A stretch of 64,000 nucleotides of DNA from Akkermansiaceae bacterium UBA5689 (GCA_002420305.1 DIHT01000064.1:89901-153900), one strand, 5' to 3'. Positions 9,332 to 18,197 are shown, counted from the first letter of the stretch. Numbers and translations are program-made. The notes: a model not told the origin generated them from the letters alone.

Positions 9332-9640
9332 CTATGACCCGTCATAGACTTTGCCTCCAAGAACATCGACGCTGTCGACGACCGCTACCACTGCCGCATC
9401 AACAGGAAGCTGCTTCAGCCCGCCTGCCTGCCTCGCGGAACTACCTTGGCAGAACATGACCATCGACCCTTCTCCTGCACCGACCGTGTCAACGGCCACA
9501 ATGGTATTGGAACCATCGCGCAATTGCGTCGGATCGTCCTCGTCGACAAGCTTCGGACGAAGGATAAGGAGCTTCTGCCCCACCATACTCTCGTCTTTCT
9601 TGGTGGCCACAACGTGACCAATGACCTCTGCGAGAAACAT
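9332..9640 (-). CDS. BMC-P pentameric shell protein (EutN/CcmL family)
   Basis: A 102-residue EutN/CcmL protein (MFLAEVIGHVVATKKDESMVG; later VDTVGAGEGSMVMFCQGSSAR). The VGAGEGxxV-x-x-x-x-GSSAR string is the most typical version of the family motif among the three vertex proteins here. It lies 19 nt after the BMC-H gene and 29 nt before the aldehyde dehydrogenase. Function: pentameric vertex of the shell. Confidence 0.94.
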   Translation of the reverse strand: MFLAEVIGHVVATKKDESMVGQKLLILRPKLVDEDDPTQLRDGSNTIVAVDTVGAGEGSMVMFCQGSSARQAGGLKQLPVDAAVVAVVDSVDVLGGKVYDGS

Positions 9641-9659
9641 TACTCTCAGGGATCCTTAC

Positions 9660-9959
9660 CTATTTCGACTTTGAAGCCGGCTTCTCACCCACAATCACGG
9701 GGTCAATTGCCTCGTCCGGACGAGCTATCACGTGCGCGGTGACAACCTCGCCAAGACTAGCCGCAGTATCAGCACCTGCATCAATTGCAGCTTTTACTGC
9801 GGCCACATCGCCAGTTACTACCGCATTACAAAGGCCACTGCCTATGCTCCTCATTGGTCCTGTTAACTCGACGCTCGCAGCCTTAAGAGCCGCGTCTACG
9901 CCACTGACGAGACAACACAGACCGCGTGTCTCGAGAAGTCCTACTGCTTGTTTTCCCAT
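9660..9959 (-). CDS. BMC-H hexameric shell protein
   Basis: A 99-residue hexamer-forming shell protein. The pattern MGKQAVGLLETRGLCCLVSG...AALKAASVEL...GDVAAVKAAIDAGA is the canonical BMC (Pfam BMC) domain. The predicted pore loop is SIGSG, different from its two paralogues (KIGAG and SIGAG), so pore chemistry may differ. It has a Cys pair in strand 2 and a short basic C-terminal extension (EKPASKSK). It is 14 nt downstream of the acetate kinase gene. Confidence 0.95.
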   Translation of the reverse strand: MGKQAVGLLETRGLCCLVSGVDAALKAASVELTGPMRSIGSGLCNAVVTGDVAAVKAAIDAGADTAASLGEVVTAHVIARPDEAIDPVIVGEKPASKSK

Positions 9960-9973
9960 TGTTCTATTGTTGT

Positions 9974-11152
9974 TTAATTTAAATTCGTAACTTTCTGATA
10001 AACCTCTCTTGCAAGAACCAGCTCCTCATTAGCTGGTATCACTAAAATCTGGACTGGCGATTCCTCCCTGCTGACCTTGGCTTCGCCACCACCAGCGGTT
10101 TTATTCCTTTCTGCATCGAGCATTATTCCCAATCCTTCCAAACCCTCGCAGACAGCAGCTCTGAGCCATGGGTTATTCTCCCCGATACCGGCGGTAAAAA
10201 CGAAGGCGTCAAGCCCTCCCAACTCGAAAAGCATTGAAGAGGCCCATCGCCGGACCTCATAGACAAAGAGCTCAACCGCAATTTGAGCCTCGGCGTTCCC
10301 TTCGAGCGCAGCTGAACGAACATCGCGCATATCGTTCCCAACACCAGAAACCCCTAGCAAGCCGCTCTCTGAAGAGAGCTGCTGAGACGCCTCCTCGATT
10401 GTGAGACCAAGCGCCTTTGCCGCATAGGGCAAAGCACCCGCATCAAGATCACCCACTCTGTTATTCTGCGGCACACCGCTCTGAGGGGAGAACCCCATGC
10501 TCGTGCCGATCGCCACCCCATTTCGGATACCTGTAACCGAGCTACTTCCGCCGAGGTGACAGGATATCACGCGAAGGGGACGCTCCAACTTTTGAGGCCC
10601 TTCCTGATACAGCCCGCGAACCAGCTTCGCGACGTCGGGACGTCCCAGCATCTCAGCAGACCTCTCGGCAATGAATTTATGACTCGCTCCATGAAAGCCA
10701 TGCCGTCTGACACCCACATCATACCATGCTTGGGGAATGGCATATCGTCGCCCTGCCTCTGGCACCCACTGGTAAAATGCAGTCTCAAAAAGAGCAATCC
10801 TACGGGCTTCGGGAAGAATTTCCCGGAACTGCCTGATCCCATCCGCATAGGCAGGATTATGCGCCGGCGCAACGTCGGCAAAACCCTCAAGAGCTTCGAT
10901 CACCTCGTCACCGGCCTCCACACACCCACTTAAATTTCTACCGAGCACGGTTTTAAATCCCACCGCTTCAATCTCGCCCGGGGATGTGACTCCATCGTTT
11001 TCCAGGGATACGAGCGCATCACGAATGGCCTCCCCATGATCAGAGATACGTTCATACCCACCCTCTGCCAACTGACTCTCCTCATCCTCACCCATTTCAA
11101 ACAGGCGGAATTTGAAAGACGTTGAGCCAAGGTTGGCTACGAGAATCTTCAC
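9974..11152 (-). CDS. ackA: Acetate/propionate kinase family enzyme (lactate-forming in this pathway)
   Basis: A 392-residue acetokinase family protein. N-terminal NLGSTSFKFRLF, the central GFHGASHKFIAE, the phosphate loop HLGGSSSVTGIRNG and the adenosine motif FTAGIGENNPWLR are all present, so it should be active. In the BMC pathway it would convert lactyl-phosphate and ADP to lactate and ATP. It lacks an obvious N- or C-terminal encapsulation helix, unlike three other enzymes of the operon, so it may act outside the shell. It is embedded between BMC-H genes with 14-24 nt gaps. Confidence 0.93.
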   Translation of the reverse strand: MKILVANLGSTSFKFRLFEMGEDEESQLAEGGYERISDHGEAIRDALVSLENDGVTSPGEIEAVGFKTVLGRNLSGCVEAGDEVIEALEGFADVAPAHNPAYADGIRQFREILPEARRIALFETAFYQWVPEAGRRYAIPQAWYDVGVRRHGFHGASHKFIAERSAEMLGRPDVAKLVRGLYQEGPQKLERPLRVISCHLGGSSSVTGIRNGVAIGTSMGFSPQSGVPQNNRVGDLDAGALPYAAKALGLTIEEASQQLSSESGLLGVSGVGNDMRDVRSAALEGNAEAQIAVELFVYEVRRWASSMLFELGGLDAFVFTAGIGENNPWLRAAVCEGLEGLGIMLDAERNKTAGGGEAKVSREESPVQILVIPANEELVLAREVYQKVTNLN

Positions 11153-11176
11153 GTTGATTTCGGGGGAGAACCGAGA

Positions 11177-11449
11177 TTAGATTTCAACCAATTTCGAGAG
11201 ATCCTCGTGAGGGCGAGGGATCACCTGGGTAGAGGCAACCTCACCTACCTGCGAGGCCGCCTCCGCACCGGCATCTACCGCCGCCTTCACTGCTGCGACA
11301 TCACCAGCGTAAAACCCGGTAACGAGGCCGGCGCCAATCTTTGTCCATCCCAGCATCGAGACATCTGCTGCCTTCAGGGCGGCATCGGAGGCCTCGATTA
11401 TTGAGACCAGGCCCCGCGTTTCTATAATTCCTACTGCTTGTTTAGCCAT
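11177..11449 (-). CDS. BMC-H hexameric shell protein
   Basis: A 90-residue single-domain BMC-H protein (MAKQAVGIIETRGLVSIIEA...GDVAAVKAAVDAGAEAASQVG...HVIPRPHEDL-type ending). Predicted pore loop KIGAG. It ends in RPHEDLSKLVEI, the standard C-terminal helix, and lies 18 nt after the BMC-H gene at 11468. Together with that gene it probably forms the bulk of the shell facets. Confidence 0.96.
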   Translation of the reverse strand: MAKQAVGIIETRGLVSIIEASDAALKAADVSMLGWTKIGAGLVTGFYAGDVAAVKAAVDAGAEAASQVGEVASTQVIPRPHEDLSKLVEI

Positions 11450-11467
11450 GATTTCGGAGGTTTTTGG

Positions 11468-11740
11468 TTATGAGAGATCAAAACGTTTCAGAAGGTCTTC
11501 ATGAGGTCTGGGAATCACGTGAGAGCTAATCAACTCTCCCACCTTGTCAGCAGCTTCGGCTCCAGCGTCGACTGCCGCCTTTACGCTCCCAACATCTCCC
11601 TGCACGATCGTGGTCAGGAATCCTGCTCCGATGGAGATCTGCTTGATGAAGCTGACATCAGCAGCTTTTACCATAGCGTCAGCGGCCTCTACGTTGCCGG
11701 CGTATCCTTTTGTTTCAACTAGTCCGAGAGCTTGTCTCAT
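11468..11740 (-). CDS. BMC-H hexameric shell protein
   Basis: A 90-residue BMC-H protein (MRQALGLVETKGYAGNVEAA...GDVGSVKAAVDAGAEAADKVG...SHVIPRPHEDLL). Predicted pore loop SIGAG. It is the first shell gene after the phosphotransacylase (39 nt gap). No BMC-T (tandem) gene occurs in the operon, in keeping with the planctomycete/verrucomicrobial BMC class. Confidence 0.96.
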   Translation of the reverse strand: MRQALGLVETKGYAGNVEAADAMVKAADVSFIKQISIGAGFLTTIVQGDVGSVKAAVDAGAEAADKVGELISSHVIPRPHEDLLKRFDLS

Positions 11741-11779
11741 ATTCTTATCCTTTGGTTGTTTGGTTCATCATTTCGCGAG

Positions 11780-12454
11780 CTACTTGATAAGCTCACAGTA
11801 AGTATCTGTCTGCAGCCCGCAGGCATTCCCTTCATCGGTGTCAATATGCACCTCGAGATTGAAGCTGGAATCCACTCGGACAACCACGTTCTCAAAAGTC
11901 ACCGGGCAAGAGCCATGCACTCTCATCTTCATCGTGTCCTTATGGCTCACATCATAGTAAGCAGCATCTTCCGGACTCATGTGCACATGGGGCGCTGCGC
12001 GGATCACACCCTCAGGCATCTCGAAAAAACCCTTGGGACCCATAAGCATGCATCCGGGGCTCCCTTGGATATCCCCTGAAAGACGTAGAGGAATATCAAA
12101 GCCAAGAGCGATGGCATCCGTGTAGGCCAATTCAATCTGATTAAACTCTCGGCAGGGACCAAGAATCCTGAGATTAGAGATGACACGACTCCTTGGTCCA
12201 ACAAGAGTGACCGTCTCTTTCGCTGCGAAGGCACCGGTCTGGTAAAGACCCTTCATCGGGGTCAACTCGTAGCCAGGCCCAAAAAGCTCCTCCACCGCCC
12301 GCGGCGACAAATGGCAATGTCTCGCGCTGACGTTAACAACCAAACCATTCGGAGCGGACGCAGAGCTTGGGAGGGCCACTCCGAGTTTCGCGTAGACCTG
12401 CTCGCGAACCATATGCTCAACGACTGCCCGGGGAATATTGGAATCAACTGGCAT
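11780..12454 (-). CDS. pduL: PduL-type phosphate acyltransferase
   Basis: A 224-residue PduL-family phosphotransacylase, converting lactyl-CoA and phosphate to lactyl-phosphate and so recycling CoA inside the shell. Two PduL repeats are visible, with metal-binding histidine motifs NVSARHCHLS at about 40 and AAPHVHMSPEDA at about 154. Residues 6-25 (NIPRAVVEHMVREQVYAKLG) form an amphipathic helix followed by an Ala/Ser/Pro linker, as in encapsulation peptides. It is the first gene of the operon; the start at 12454 lies about 19 nt from the -10-like element of the divergent promoter region. Confidence 0.95.
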   Translation of the reverse strand: MPVDSNIPRAVVEHMVREQVYAKLGVALPSSASAPNGLVVNVSARHCHLSPRAVEELFGPGYELTPMKGLYQTGAFAAKETVTLVGPRSRVISNLRILGPCREFNQIELAYTDAIALGFDIPLRLSGDIQGSPGCMLMGPKGFFEMPEGVIRAAPHVHMSPEDAAYYDVSHKDTMKMRVHGSCPVTFENVVVRVDSSFNLEVHIDTDEGNACGLQTDTYCELIK

Positions 12455-12472
12455 TTTCCAGAAATCAGCACG

Positions 12473-12518
12473 GGTATGCTTGGGTTTTCTTGACTAGTCA
12501 ATCACTTTCCAAGATATT
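12473..12518. promoter_or_regulatory. Divergent promoters sharing a palindromic -35 / candidate DeoR operator
   Basis: The 112-nt gap between pduL (leftwards) and the DeoR gene (rightwards) contains the perfect 12-bp palindrome TTGACTAGTCAA at 12490-12501. Each half is a good -35 (TTGACT). Rightwards, a 17-nt spacer leads to GATATT at 12513-12518. Leftwards, a 17-nt spacer leads to the weaker CATACC at 12478-12473. A repressor bound to the palindrome would block both promoters at once. Spacing and symmetry are seen directly; the binding protein (likely the adjacent DeoR) is inferred. Confidence 0.5.
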
Positions 12519-12566
12519 CCCAATTCAAACACAGATTTTACCAATTTTACTCAAGCCCCAATTCTG

Positions 12567-13325
12567 ATGTTACCCATTGAACGCCAATCTTTTATCATCT
12601 CCAAGCTCTCGGAGGAGGAATCTGTGAGAACAACGGATCTCGCGATTACACTCGAAGTCACGGACGAGACCGTGCGTAAAGACCTCGAAAACCTAGAGCA
12701 AAGGGGTGAGCTCCTCCGCATCCACGGAGGGGCGGTTCGCCCCAATCAAAGCCGGGTTGAACTCGCTCTCAACGAGCGCAAGCAAGTGAATCGAGAGGCA
12801 AAGACCGCCATTGCCCGTCTTGCGGCAAAGCAGATCGAACCTAATGACACGATCTTTATTGATGCCTCTTCTACTGCTCTCACCCTTGTTGAACATCTCC
12901 CGGGATTCCACCTGACTGTCCTAACCAATGCTCATAATGTAATTACTGCCCTAGCGGATCGAGAGGGAATCGATATCGTCTGCACCGGAGGGATCTACGA
13001 GCCGCGATCCCGCTCCTACATAGGCCTGCCCGCAGAGTCCACTATGCGTAAGCACAATATTCACAAGATGTTCTTCTCCTGTAATGGGATTCACCTCGAA
13101 CGGGGAATCTCTGAGACCAACTCCCGGCAGGCGTCCTTCAAGGAGCGAGTGATCGAATGTTCGGAGAATGTCTACTGCCTTGCCGACTCCACCAAGATTG
13201 GACTCAAGTCGTCTTTCTTCTTCGCTGAAATCTCTGATCTTACTACTGTCGTAACCAATGAGGACAGCGATCCGGGATTCATTGCCGCTCTTACCAATCG
13301 GAAGATTGAAGTGTTGAAAGCCTGA
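12567..13325 (+). CDS. DeoR-family transcriptional regulator of the BMC operon
   Basis: A 252-residue DeoR-type repressor. The N-terminal winged helix (MLPIERQSFIISKLSEEESV, then TDLAITLEVTDETVRKDLEN and GELLRIHGGAV) is classic for the family. The C-terminal DeoRC sugar-phosphate sensor domain includes IFIDASSTALTLVEHLP and later VYCLADSTKIG. The effector is probably a phosphorylated sugar of the rhamnose/fucose route. It is divergent from the BMC operon and followed by rhaB after 136 nt. No clear Shine-Dalgarno site precedes the ATG. Confidence 0.92.
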   Translation: MLPIERQSFIISKLSEEESVRTTDLAITLEVTDETVRKDLENLEQRGELLRIHGGAVRPNQSRVELALNERKQVNREAKTAIARLAAKQIEPNDTIFIDASSTALTLVEHLPGFHLTVLTNAHNVITALADREGIDIVCTGGIYEPRSRSYIGLPAESTMRKHNIHKMFFSCNGIHLERGISETNSRQASFKERVIECSENVYCLADSTKIGLKSSFFFAEISDLTTVVTNEDSDPGFIAALTNRKIEVLKA

Positions 13326-13461
13326 TGGAGACCCTGCTACGGTGTTGCCCCACTTAACCTCGCTTCCGCTTCGAAAACGTATTTTTAATCCTGTTCGTTG
13401 GCCGGTATGTTTTACCTGCTGAGGTTCTAAGAAGCACAGATCTTACCCCCTCGCTAAAGCC

Positions 13462-14928
13462 ATGAACGATAAGGTGTACCTCGCGATTGACCTTGGAGCG
13501 GGTAGTGGACGTCTCTTGGCGGGTCGAACCGACCTGAAAAATCTAGACCTCGAAGAAGTCCATCGGTTCGAGAATCCCGGGACCAATTTGCCGGGCGGGT
13601 TGGTTTGGAATGTCGTGGGCCTTTACCGGGAAATCCTTCACGGCCTCAAATTGGCGGTCGCGAGATATGGCGAGAGGATTCAATCTCTTGGAATTGATAC
13701 CTGGGGAGTGGATTTCGCTCTCCTGGACGCTCAGGGGCGCCTCCTTGGGCTGCCCCATCAATATCGGGATTCCCGCACTGACGGGATGGAGGAGGAATGT
13801 GAGCGCCGCTACGGGAACGCCAAAATGTATCAAGAGACGGGAATCATGCCCTTCTTCCTCAATTCCTCCCATCAGCTTCTCGGCGAAGCAGTGAGGGATG
13901 GTGCCGCTCTCTTGAATGCTTCCCATTTTGTCATGATTCCCGACCTTCTCGCTTATTGGCTCACGGGTCGGATCTCTGTAGAGCGCACAAACGCCTCCAC
14001 CACCCAGCTCTTTTCTCCGATCACCAAGGATTGGGCGTGGGACGTGATTGACGGACTGGGACTTCCTCGAAAGATATTTGGTGAAGTCGTCGAGCCCGGC
14101 ACACCTCTAGGCAACCTTCGGGAGGTCGTCGCGACCAACCTCGGCGGGGATTTTCCTGTGATTGCAACCACTACTCATGACACAGGTGCTGCGGTCACCG
14201 GCATTCCGGGAGACGGCGACTATGCCTTTATCTCCTCGGGCACGTGGTCAATTATTGGAACCGAGCTTAGCGATCCTATTCTCACCGAGGAAGCTTTCCG
14301 TGCCGGATGGGCAAACGAGCAAGGTGTGGAAAACACCACGCGTTTCCTTCGTAATATTTCTGGGGCATGGCTCTTTCAGGAGTGCGTACGTCAATGGCGC
14401 TCTGAAGGTGATGAATCATCCTACGCGGAGCTGGATGAGCTCGCGGAAAACGCCCCGGCCTTCGGATCACTTGTGGATCCGGACCACGATGCACTTAAAG
14501 CACCCGGCGGCATGCCTGAAAGAATTCAGACACTCTGTCGAGACACCGGCCAGAAGCCCCCCAGCGGGAAAGGCGAGATACTCAGACTGGTGGCGGAAAG
14601 CGTTGCCTTCAAGCACCGGGTGAGATTCGACCAACTACGAGAAATTACTGGCAAGAACCTGAGCCGAATTCACATGGGAGGAGGCGGCATTAAAAACGAG
14701 CTCCTTGCTCAATCTATCGCTACGTGCTGTGGAGTTCCTGTCCACGCAGGCCCCATTGAGGCTACCGCATGTGGAAATTTGATAACCCAGATGGTTGCCA
14801 CAGGTGACCTCCCCGACATTGCCGCGGGAAGAGAGCTTATCAGGCAATCCATTCCTCTGAAGATCTTCTCTCCATCCGATCCAACTCCCTGGGAGAATAA
14901 CCTCCAGCGATTTGAGAGCCTCCTTTAA
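13462..14928 (+). CDS. rhaB: Rhamnulokinase (FGGY carbohydrate kinase)
   Basis: A 488-residue FGGY kinase phosphorylating L-rhamnulose (possibly L-fuculose) at C1, which supplies the BMC aldolase. The N-terminal phosphate loop IDLGAGSGRLLAG, the substrate motif GIDTWGVDFALLD, THDTGAAVTGIPG and the C-terminal GGGIKNELLAQSIA are all RhaB-like. Full length. It lies between the DeoR gene and the lactate dehydrogenase (17 nt gap to the latter). No isomerase (RhaA/FucI) is in the window, so that step must be encoded elsewhere. Confidence 0.9.
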   Translation: MNDKVYLAIDLGAGSGRLLAGRTDLKNLDLEEVHRFENPGTNLPGGLVWNVVGLYREILHGLKLAVARYGERIQSLGIDTWGVDFALLDAQGRLLGLPHQYRDSRTDGMEEECERRYGNAKMYQETGIMPFFLNSSHQLLGEAVRDGAALLNASHFVMIPDLLAYWLTGRISVERTNASTTQLFSPITKDWAWDVIDGLGLPRKIFGEVVEPGTPLGNLREVVATNLGGDFPVIATTTHDTGAAVTGIPGDGDYAFISSGTWSIIGTELSDPILTEEAFRAGWANEQGVENTTRFLRNISGAWLFQECVRQWRSEGDESSYAELDELAENAPAFGSLVDPDHDALKAPGGMPERIQTLCRDTGQKPPSGKGEILRLVAESVAFKHRVRFDQLREITGKNLSRIHMGGGGIKNELLAQSIATCCGVPVHAGPIEATACGNLITQMVATGDLPDIAAGRELIRQSIPLKIFSPSDPTPWENNLQRFESLL

Positions 14929-14945
14929 AATCAAAGCTGCGTCCT

Positions 14946-16085
14946 ATGCCCATTAACTCAAGACACCCCTCCATCGAACATCTTCGGGACAAGGCCCGGC
15001 GCCGCATGCCGGGCTTCGCCTTTGACTATCTTGAGGGTGGTTGTAATTCCAATATCAACCTGCAACGCAACACCGAGGAGATCCGCGATATCCGTCTGCA
15101 GCCCTATTATATTCGGGATTACGCGGGATCTGATCTTCGCACCGAGCTCTTCGGTCAGACTTATGACGCACCCTTCGGCATCGCTCCCATTGGCCTTCAA
15201 GGCCTGATGTGGCCTCGCTCCACCGAGATTCTAGCCAAGGCCGCAACGGAACATAACATTCCATTTATTCTCAGCACTGTTGGCACTGCCAGTATCGAGG
15301 AGGTCTCTGAAATTACAGGGGGCAAAGCATGGTTCCAGCTCTATCACCCGGCAGAAGACGAGCTGAGAGATAAGATTCTTGCAAGGGCCAGCGCTGCGGG
15401 CTGCCCCGTTCTCGTCATTCTCGCTGACACTCCGACATTCGGGTATCGCCCCAAGGAAATCCGTAATGGTCTTTCTATTCCTCCTCGAATGACCCCGAGG
15501 AACGTCATTCAGATGATGCTGCACCCCACTTGGTCTTTTTCACAGCTAGCCGCAGGAGTGCCCAAATTCAAAACAATGACTCCCTACATTCCCAAGGGTC
15601 TCAGCATGAAGCATCTCGGTCTCTTTATGAACAAGACCTTCTCGGGCAGATTGAACGAGGACCGCATTAAGGCTATCCGGGATCGCTGGAATGGAAAACT
15701 CGTCGTCAAGGGTATCGTCAACGAGGAGGATTGCGAAAAAGTTCACCGTTTAGGGGCGGACGGAATTATCGCATCGAATCACGGTGGAAGGCAACTCGAC
15801 GCCGGACAATCGACCATCAGGCCGATTCCTTCGCTCGCCGAATCCTACGGAGACAAGCTCACCGTCATGATCGACAGTGGCTTACGAGGAGGGCCGGATA
15901 TTGCATGCTCTCTGGCAAGTGGCGCTCGTTTCACCTTTCTTGGGCGTTCCTTCATGTATGGCGTCGGCGCGCTCGGTCGTTCGGGTGGCGATCACACCAT
16001 CTCCATGATTAAGCGGCAGCTCCAACAGGTTATGGAACAACTGGCCTGCGAGCGGGTTACTGATTTTCCCAATCACCTTGTCTGA
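14946..16085 (+). CDS. lldD: FMN-dependent alpha-hydroxy-acid dehydrogenase (L-lactate dehydrogenase type)
   Basis: A 379-residue FMN enzyme of the LldD/glycolate oxidase family. N-terminal FAFDYLEGGCNSNINLQRN, the FMN region PIGLQGLMWP, the LVVKGIVNEEDC barrel strand with catalytic-lysine motif, and SNHGGRQLDAG carrying the active-site histidine are present. In context it should oxidise the L-lactate produced by the BMC to pyruvate, feeding electrons to the membrane quinone pool. It is cotranscribed with rhaB. Other 2-hydroxy-acid substrates cannot be excluded from sequence. Confidence 0.88.
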   Translation: MPINSRHPSIEHLRDKARRRMPGFAFDYLEGGCNSNINLQRNTEEIRDIRLQPYYIRDYAGSDLRTELFGQTYDAPFGIAPIGLQGLMWPRSTEILAKAATEHNIPFILSTVGTASIEEVSEITGGKAWFQLYHPAEDELRDKILARASAAGCPVLVILADTPTFGYRPKEIRNGLSIPPRMTPRNVIQMMLHPTWSFSQLAAGVPKFKTMTPYIPKGLSMKHLGLFMNKTFSGRLNEDRIKAIRDRWNGKLVVKGIVNEEDCEKVHRLGADGIIASNHGGRQLDAGQSTIRPIPSLAESYGDKLTVMIDSGLRGGPDIACSLASGARFTFLGRSFMYGVGALGRSGGDHTISMIKRQLQQVMEQLACERVTDFPNHLV

Positions 16086-16121
16086 CAAGGGGCACTGAGC
16101 CCTCCCCACCTGTGGAGAGAT

Positions 16122-16904
16122 CTAAAATCTCCATTCGAGATGCCCAGTCATGGACTTTCGATTCCCAAACCCGGCCTCAAGAGTCAGTAACACGTTATCC
16201 GAAAACCTGTAACGGAATCCAAGCTGGGTATTCCATCCTTCTTCAGCCTCGAGCTCTAGGTCATAATTGAGAACGAGACCATCCAGGTCAAACACTCCGG
16301 ATTGACGCTCTGCTACACGCTGGTAAGTGGCTCCGCACCAAAGCTCTAAAGCCTCCCGGCGCACACCGAACTTCGGCATGATCATCCAGCTGGGAATCGA
16401 CTCTATCTCCCCTTTAACGTCGGTGTATGCGTAAATACCGGTAAGGGATAAAAACCACCAGTCCTGTCCATACGCGAGGGTTGTCCCACCCGCATACACA
16501 GTGCCATCGTAATTGACGGCAATTTGGTCGGTGCCGATCAGCTCAACTGCAGCCGGCGTCAGCCCCACACCTGTCTGTCCGTCGACCACTCCAACCATGG
16601 CATGAACATTCAGGAAGGGCAGAATCCAGAAATCCGCCTTTGTTCCCCATTGGGACACGTCATTTTCTATCTCCGAGAGGAGCAGGGTTGGGTCAACTTC
16701 GATAGGCAAGTCGATCGTGAAAGTATCCAACGCGTAATTCTGTTCCTGCGAATAACCAACTGCCGTGATCCCAGCCCGCTGCGGCCAGGCAGGATCCCAT
16801 TCAGTCAACATTTCACTCAAAGTTTGTGCCCCGAGACCACTTGGAAACCCGACAAACCCCATCACCATCAGAAGGTGTAACACTCGCACCACCAGTAACT
16901 TCAT
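16122..16904 (-). CDS. Outer-membrane beta-barrel-like protein, unknown function
   Basis: A 260-residue exported protein. The chosen ATG at 16904 gives a clean signal peptide (MKLLVVRVLHLLMVMGFVGF, cleavage probably after LGA). The mature part is rich in alternating polar/aromatic strands (for example TTLAYGQDWWFLSLTGIYAY; LGFRYRFSDNVLLTLEAGFG) and ends in an aromatic residue (HLEWRF*), typical of outer-membrane barrels. I do not recognise a family with a defined function. It converges with lldD and diverges from the LON-domain gene. Confidence 0.65.
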   Translation of the reverse strand: MKLLVVRVLHLLMVMGFVGFPSGLGAQTLSEMLTEWDPAWPQRAGITAVGYSQEQNYALDTFTIDLPIEVDPTLLLSEIENDVSQWGTKADFWILPFLNVHAMVGVVDGQTGVGLTPAAVELIGTDQIAVNYDGTVYAGGTTLAYGQDWWFLSLTGIYAYTDVKGEIESIPSWMIMPKFGVRREALELWCGATYQRVAERQSGVFDLDGLVLNYDLELEAEEGWNTQLGFRYRFSDNVLLTLEAGFGNRKSMTGHLEWRF

Positions 16905-17069
16905 AGAATCAGTGAGCAAATTCAAGGCGCTCACGCAACTCACTTCTTATACGGAGGTAACTTTGGAGTAAAACAGTTGCATCGTCACGATTACGGTCAA
17001 AAGTTTCACTCCAACAGTATACAATTTTTTTCCTACTCCCTTGGTATTTCTCCTGCTCAGACTTTTCCC

Positions 17070-17693
17070 GTGGAACCGATACAAATTCCTGACACCCTGG
17101 GCGCTCTGCTTCTCCCTGAATGCACCCTTTTTCCTCATGGCGCTCTGCCCTTGCACATCTTTGAACCTCGGTATCGTCAGATGCTGACCGAGGCCGTCGA
17201 GGGCAGTTGTGTATTTTGTATTGGGACCTTGACCACCACGGAAACCGCAGATCTTGAATCCTGCACGGCTCCGGTAGGCACTGCTGGTTTGATCCGTGCT
17301 TCCCGCGAGGATCATGAAGGGCGCTCCAATCTATTACTTCATGGACTCTGCCGGGTCCGGTTCGTCGAGTGGTTGGGAGAAAAACCCTTTCCCTATGCCC
17401 GCGTGCGCCCCGTGAAATCTTCTCCACTCGAAAAATCGGCTAGCGGTGAGAAAACTCGGAGCCTTCGCGAGGCCGTTGAAGCCATTCTTCTAGGCCTGCC
17501 GGACGAGCTAGTTTCCGAGGTCAGGAAGATCCTCGACCGGGCTCCAGAACCGGAGGTCATGGCCGATGCTGTTTCCCAGCAATTCGTCCAAGATTCTGAC
17601 GTGAGACAAGCCCTGCTCGAGGAGCAAAGCGTGAGCCAGCGCATCAGCAAACTGGTCGACTATCTTCGCACCGTCCGAAGCGAGGACAACTAA
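17070..17693 (+). CDS. LON substrate-binding-domain protein (ATPase-less)
   Basis: About 207 residues containing the N-terminal LON (PUA-like) substrate-binding domain only: LPECTLFPHGALPLHIFEPRYRQML, then LLLHGLCRVRF and PYARVRPVK. The AAA and protease domains of Lon are absent. Stand-alone LON-domain proteins are common in bacteria and their role is unclear. The start is uncertain: I prefer the GTG at 17070, just before the conserved domain; an in-frame TTG at 16977 would add 31 residues of unlikely sequence. Confidence 0.8.
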   Translation: MEPIQIPDTLGALLLPECTLFPHGALPLHIFEPRYRQMLTEAVEGSCVFCIGTLTTTETADLESCTAPVGTAGLIRASREDHEGRSNLLLHGLCRVRFVEWLGEKPFPYARVRPVKSSPLEKSASGEKTRSLREAVEAILLGLPDELVSEVRKILDRAPEPEVMADAVSQQFVQDSDVRQALLEEQSVSQRISKLVDYLRTVRSEDN

Positions 17694-17735
17694 GGTCCCA
17701 AGCACCCCACCATCGGATTCCCAACCGGAAGGCAC

Positions 17736-18056
17736 CTACCCGCCGGTCTTCATCTTCCCGGACAAGATAGCGCCCTCGTCCATTTTCAGACTTCCGGTCG
17801 TAATATCGCCATCGAGCTTCGAGTTCGCTTTCAACTCGCACCTCTCCGCACGGATCGCACCCTTCACTTTCCCGAACAGCTTCACCTCTCCGGTCTTAAT
17901 GTCTCCCTTGATCCGAGCATTTTCGCCGATCGTCAGCGATCCTTGGTCGGACTTTATTTCCCCATCCACTTTCCCATCAATGATCATGTCGTTCTGAAAC
18001 TTAATCGTCCCGGTAATCTCAATCCCTTGTGCGAGGACATTCTTCGTGCTGGACAT
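17736..18056 (-). CDS. Bactofilin
   Basis: A 106-residue bactofilin (DUF583), a small beta-helical cytoskeletal protein that polymerises without nucleotides and scaffolds cell-wall or envelope enzymes. The repeating pattern GTIKFQNDMIIDGKVDGEIK, LTIGENARIKGDIKTGEVKL, GAIRAERCELKANSKLDGDI shows the core beta-helix. Start chosen at MSSTKNVLAQG (ATG 18056); a longer frame adds 12 unconvincing residues. It converges with the LON-domain gene. Confidence 0.93.
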   Translation of the reverse strand: MSSTKNVLAQGIEITGTIKFQNDMIIDGKVDGEIKSDQGSLTIGENARIKGDIKTGEVKLFGKVKGAIRAERCELKANSKLDGDITTGSLKMDEGAILSGKMKTGG

Positions 18057-18197
18057 GGGTCTAAGTTGGCCAGTTGACTTCTCCCAATGCAATAAAGGAG
18101 TTCGTAAATTTCATCTCCCTTAAAAAAACGAACGGAGTTATTCACAATTTGGAACCTTTTGGAAATCACCACCAGACGAACCGGTTAGGAATACAGA

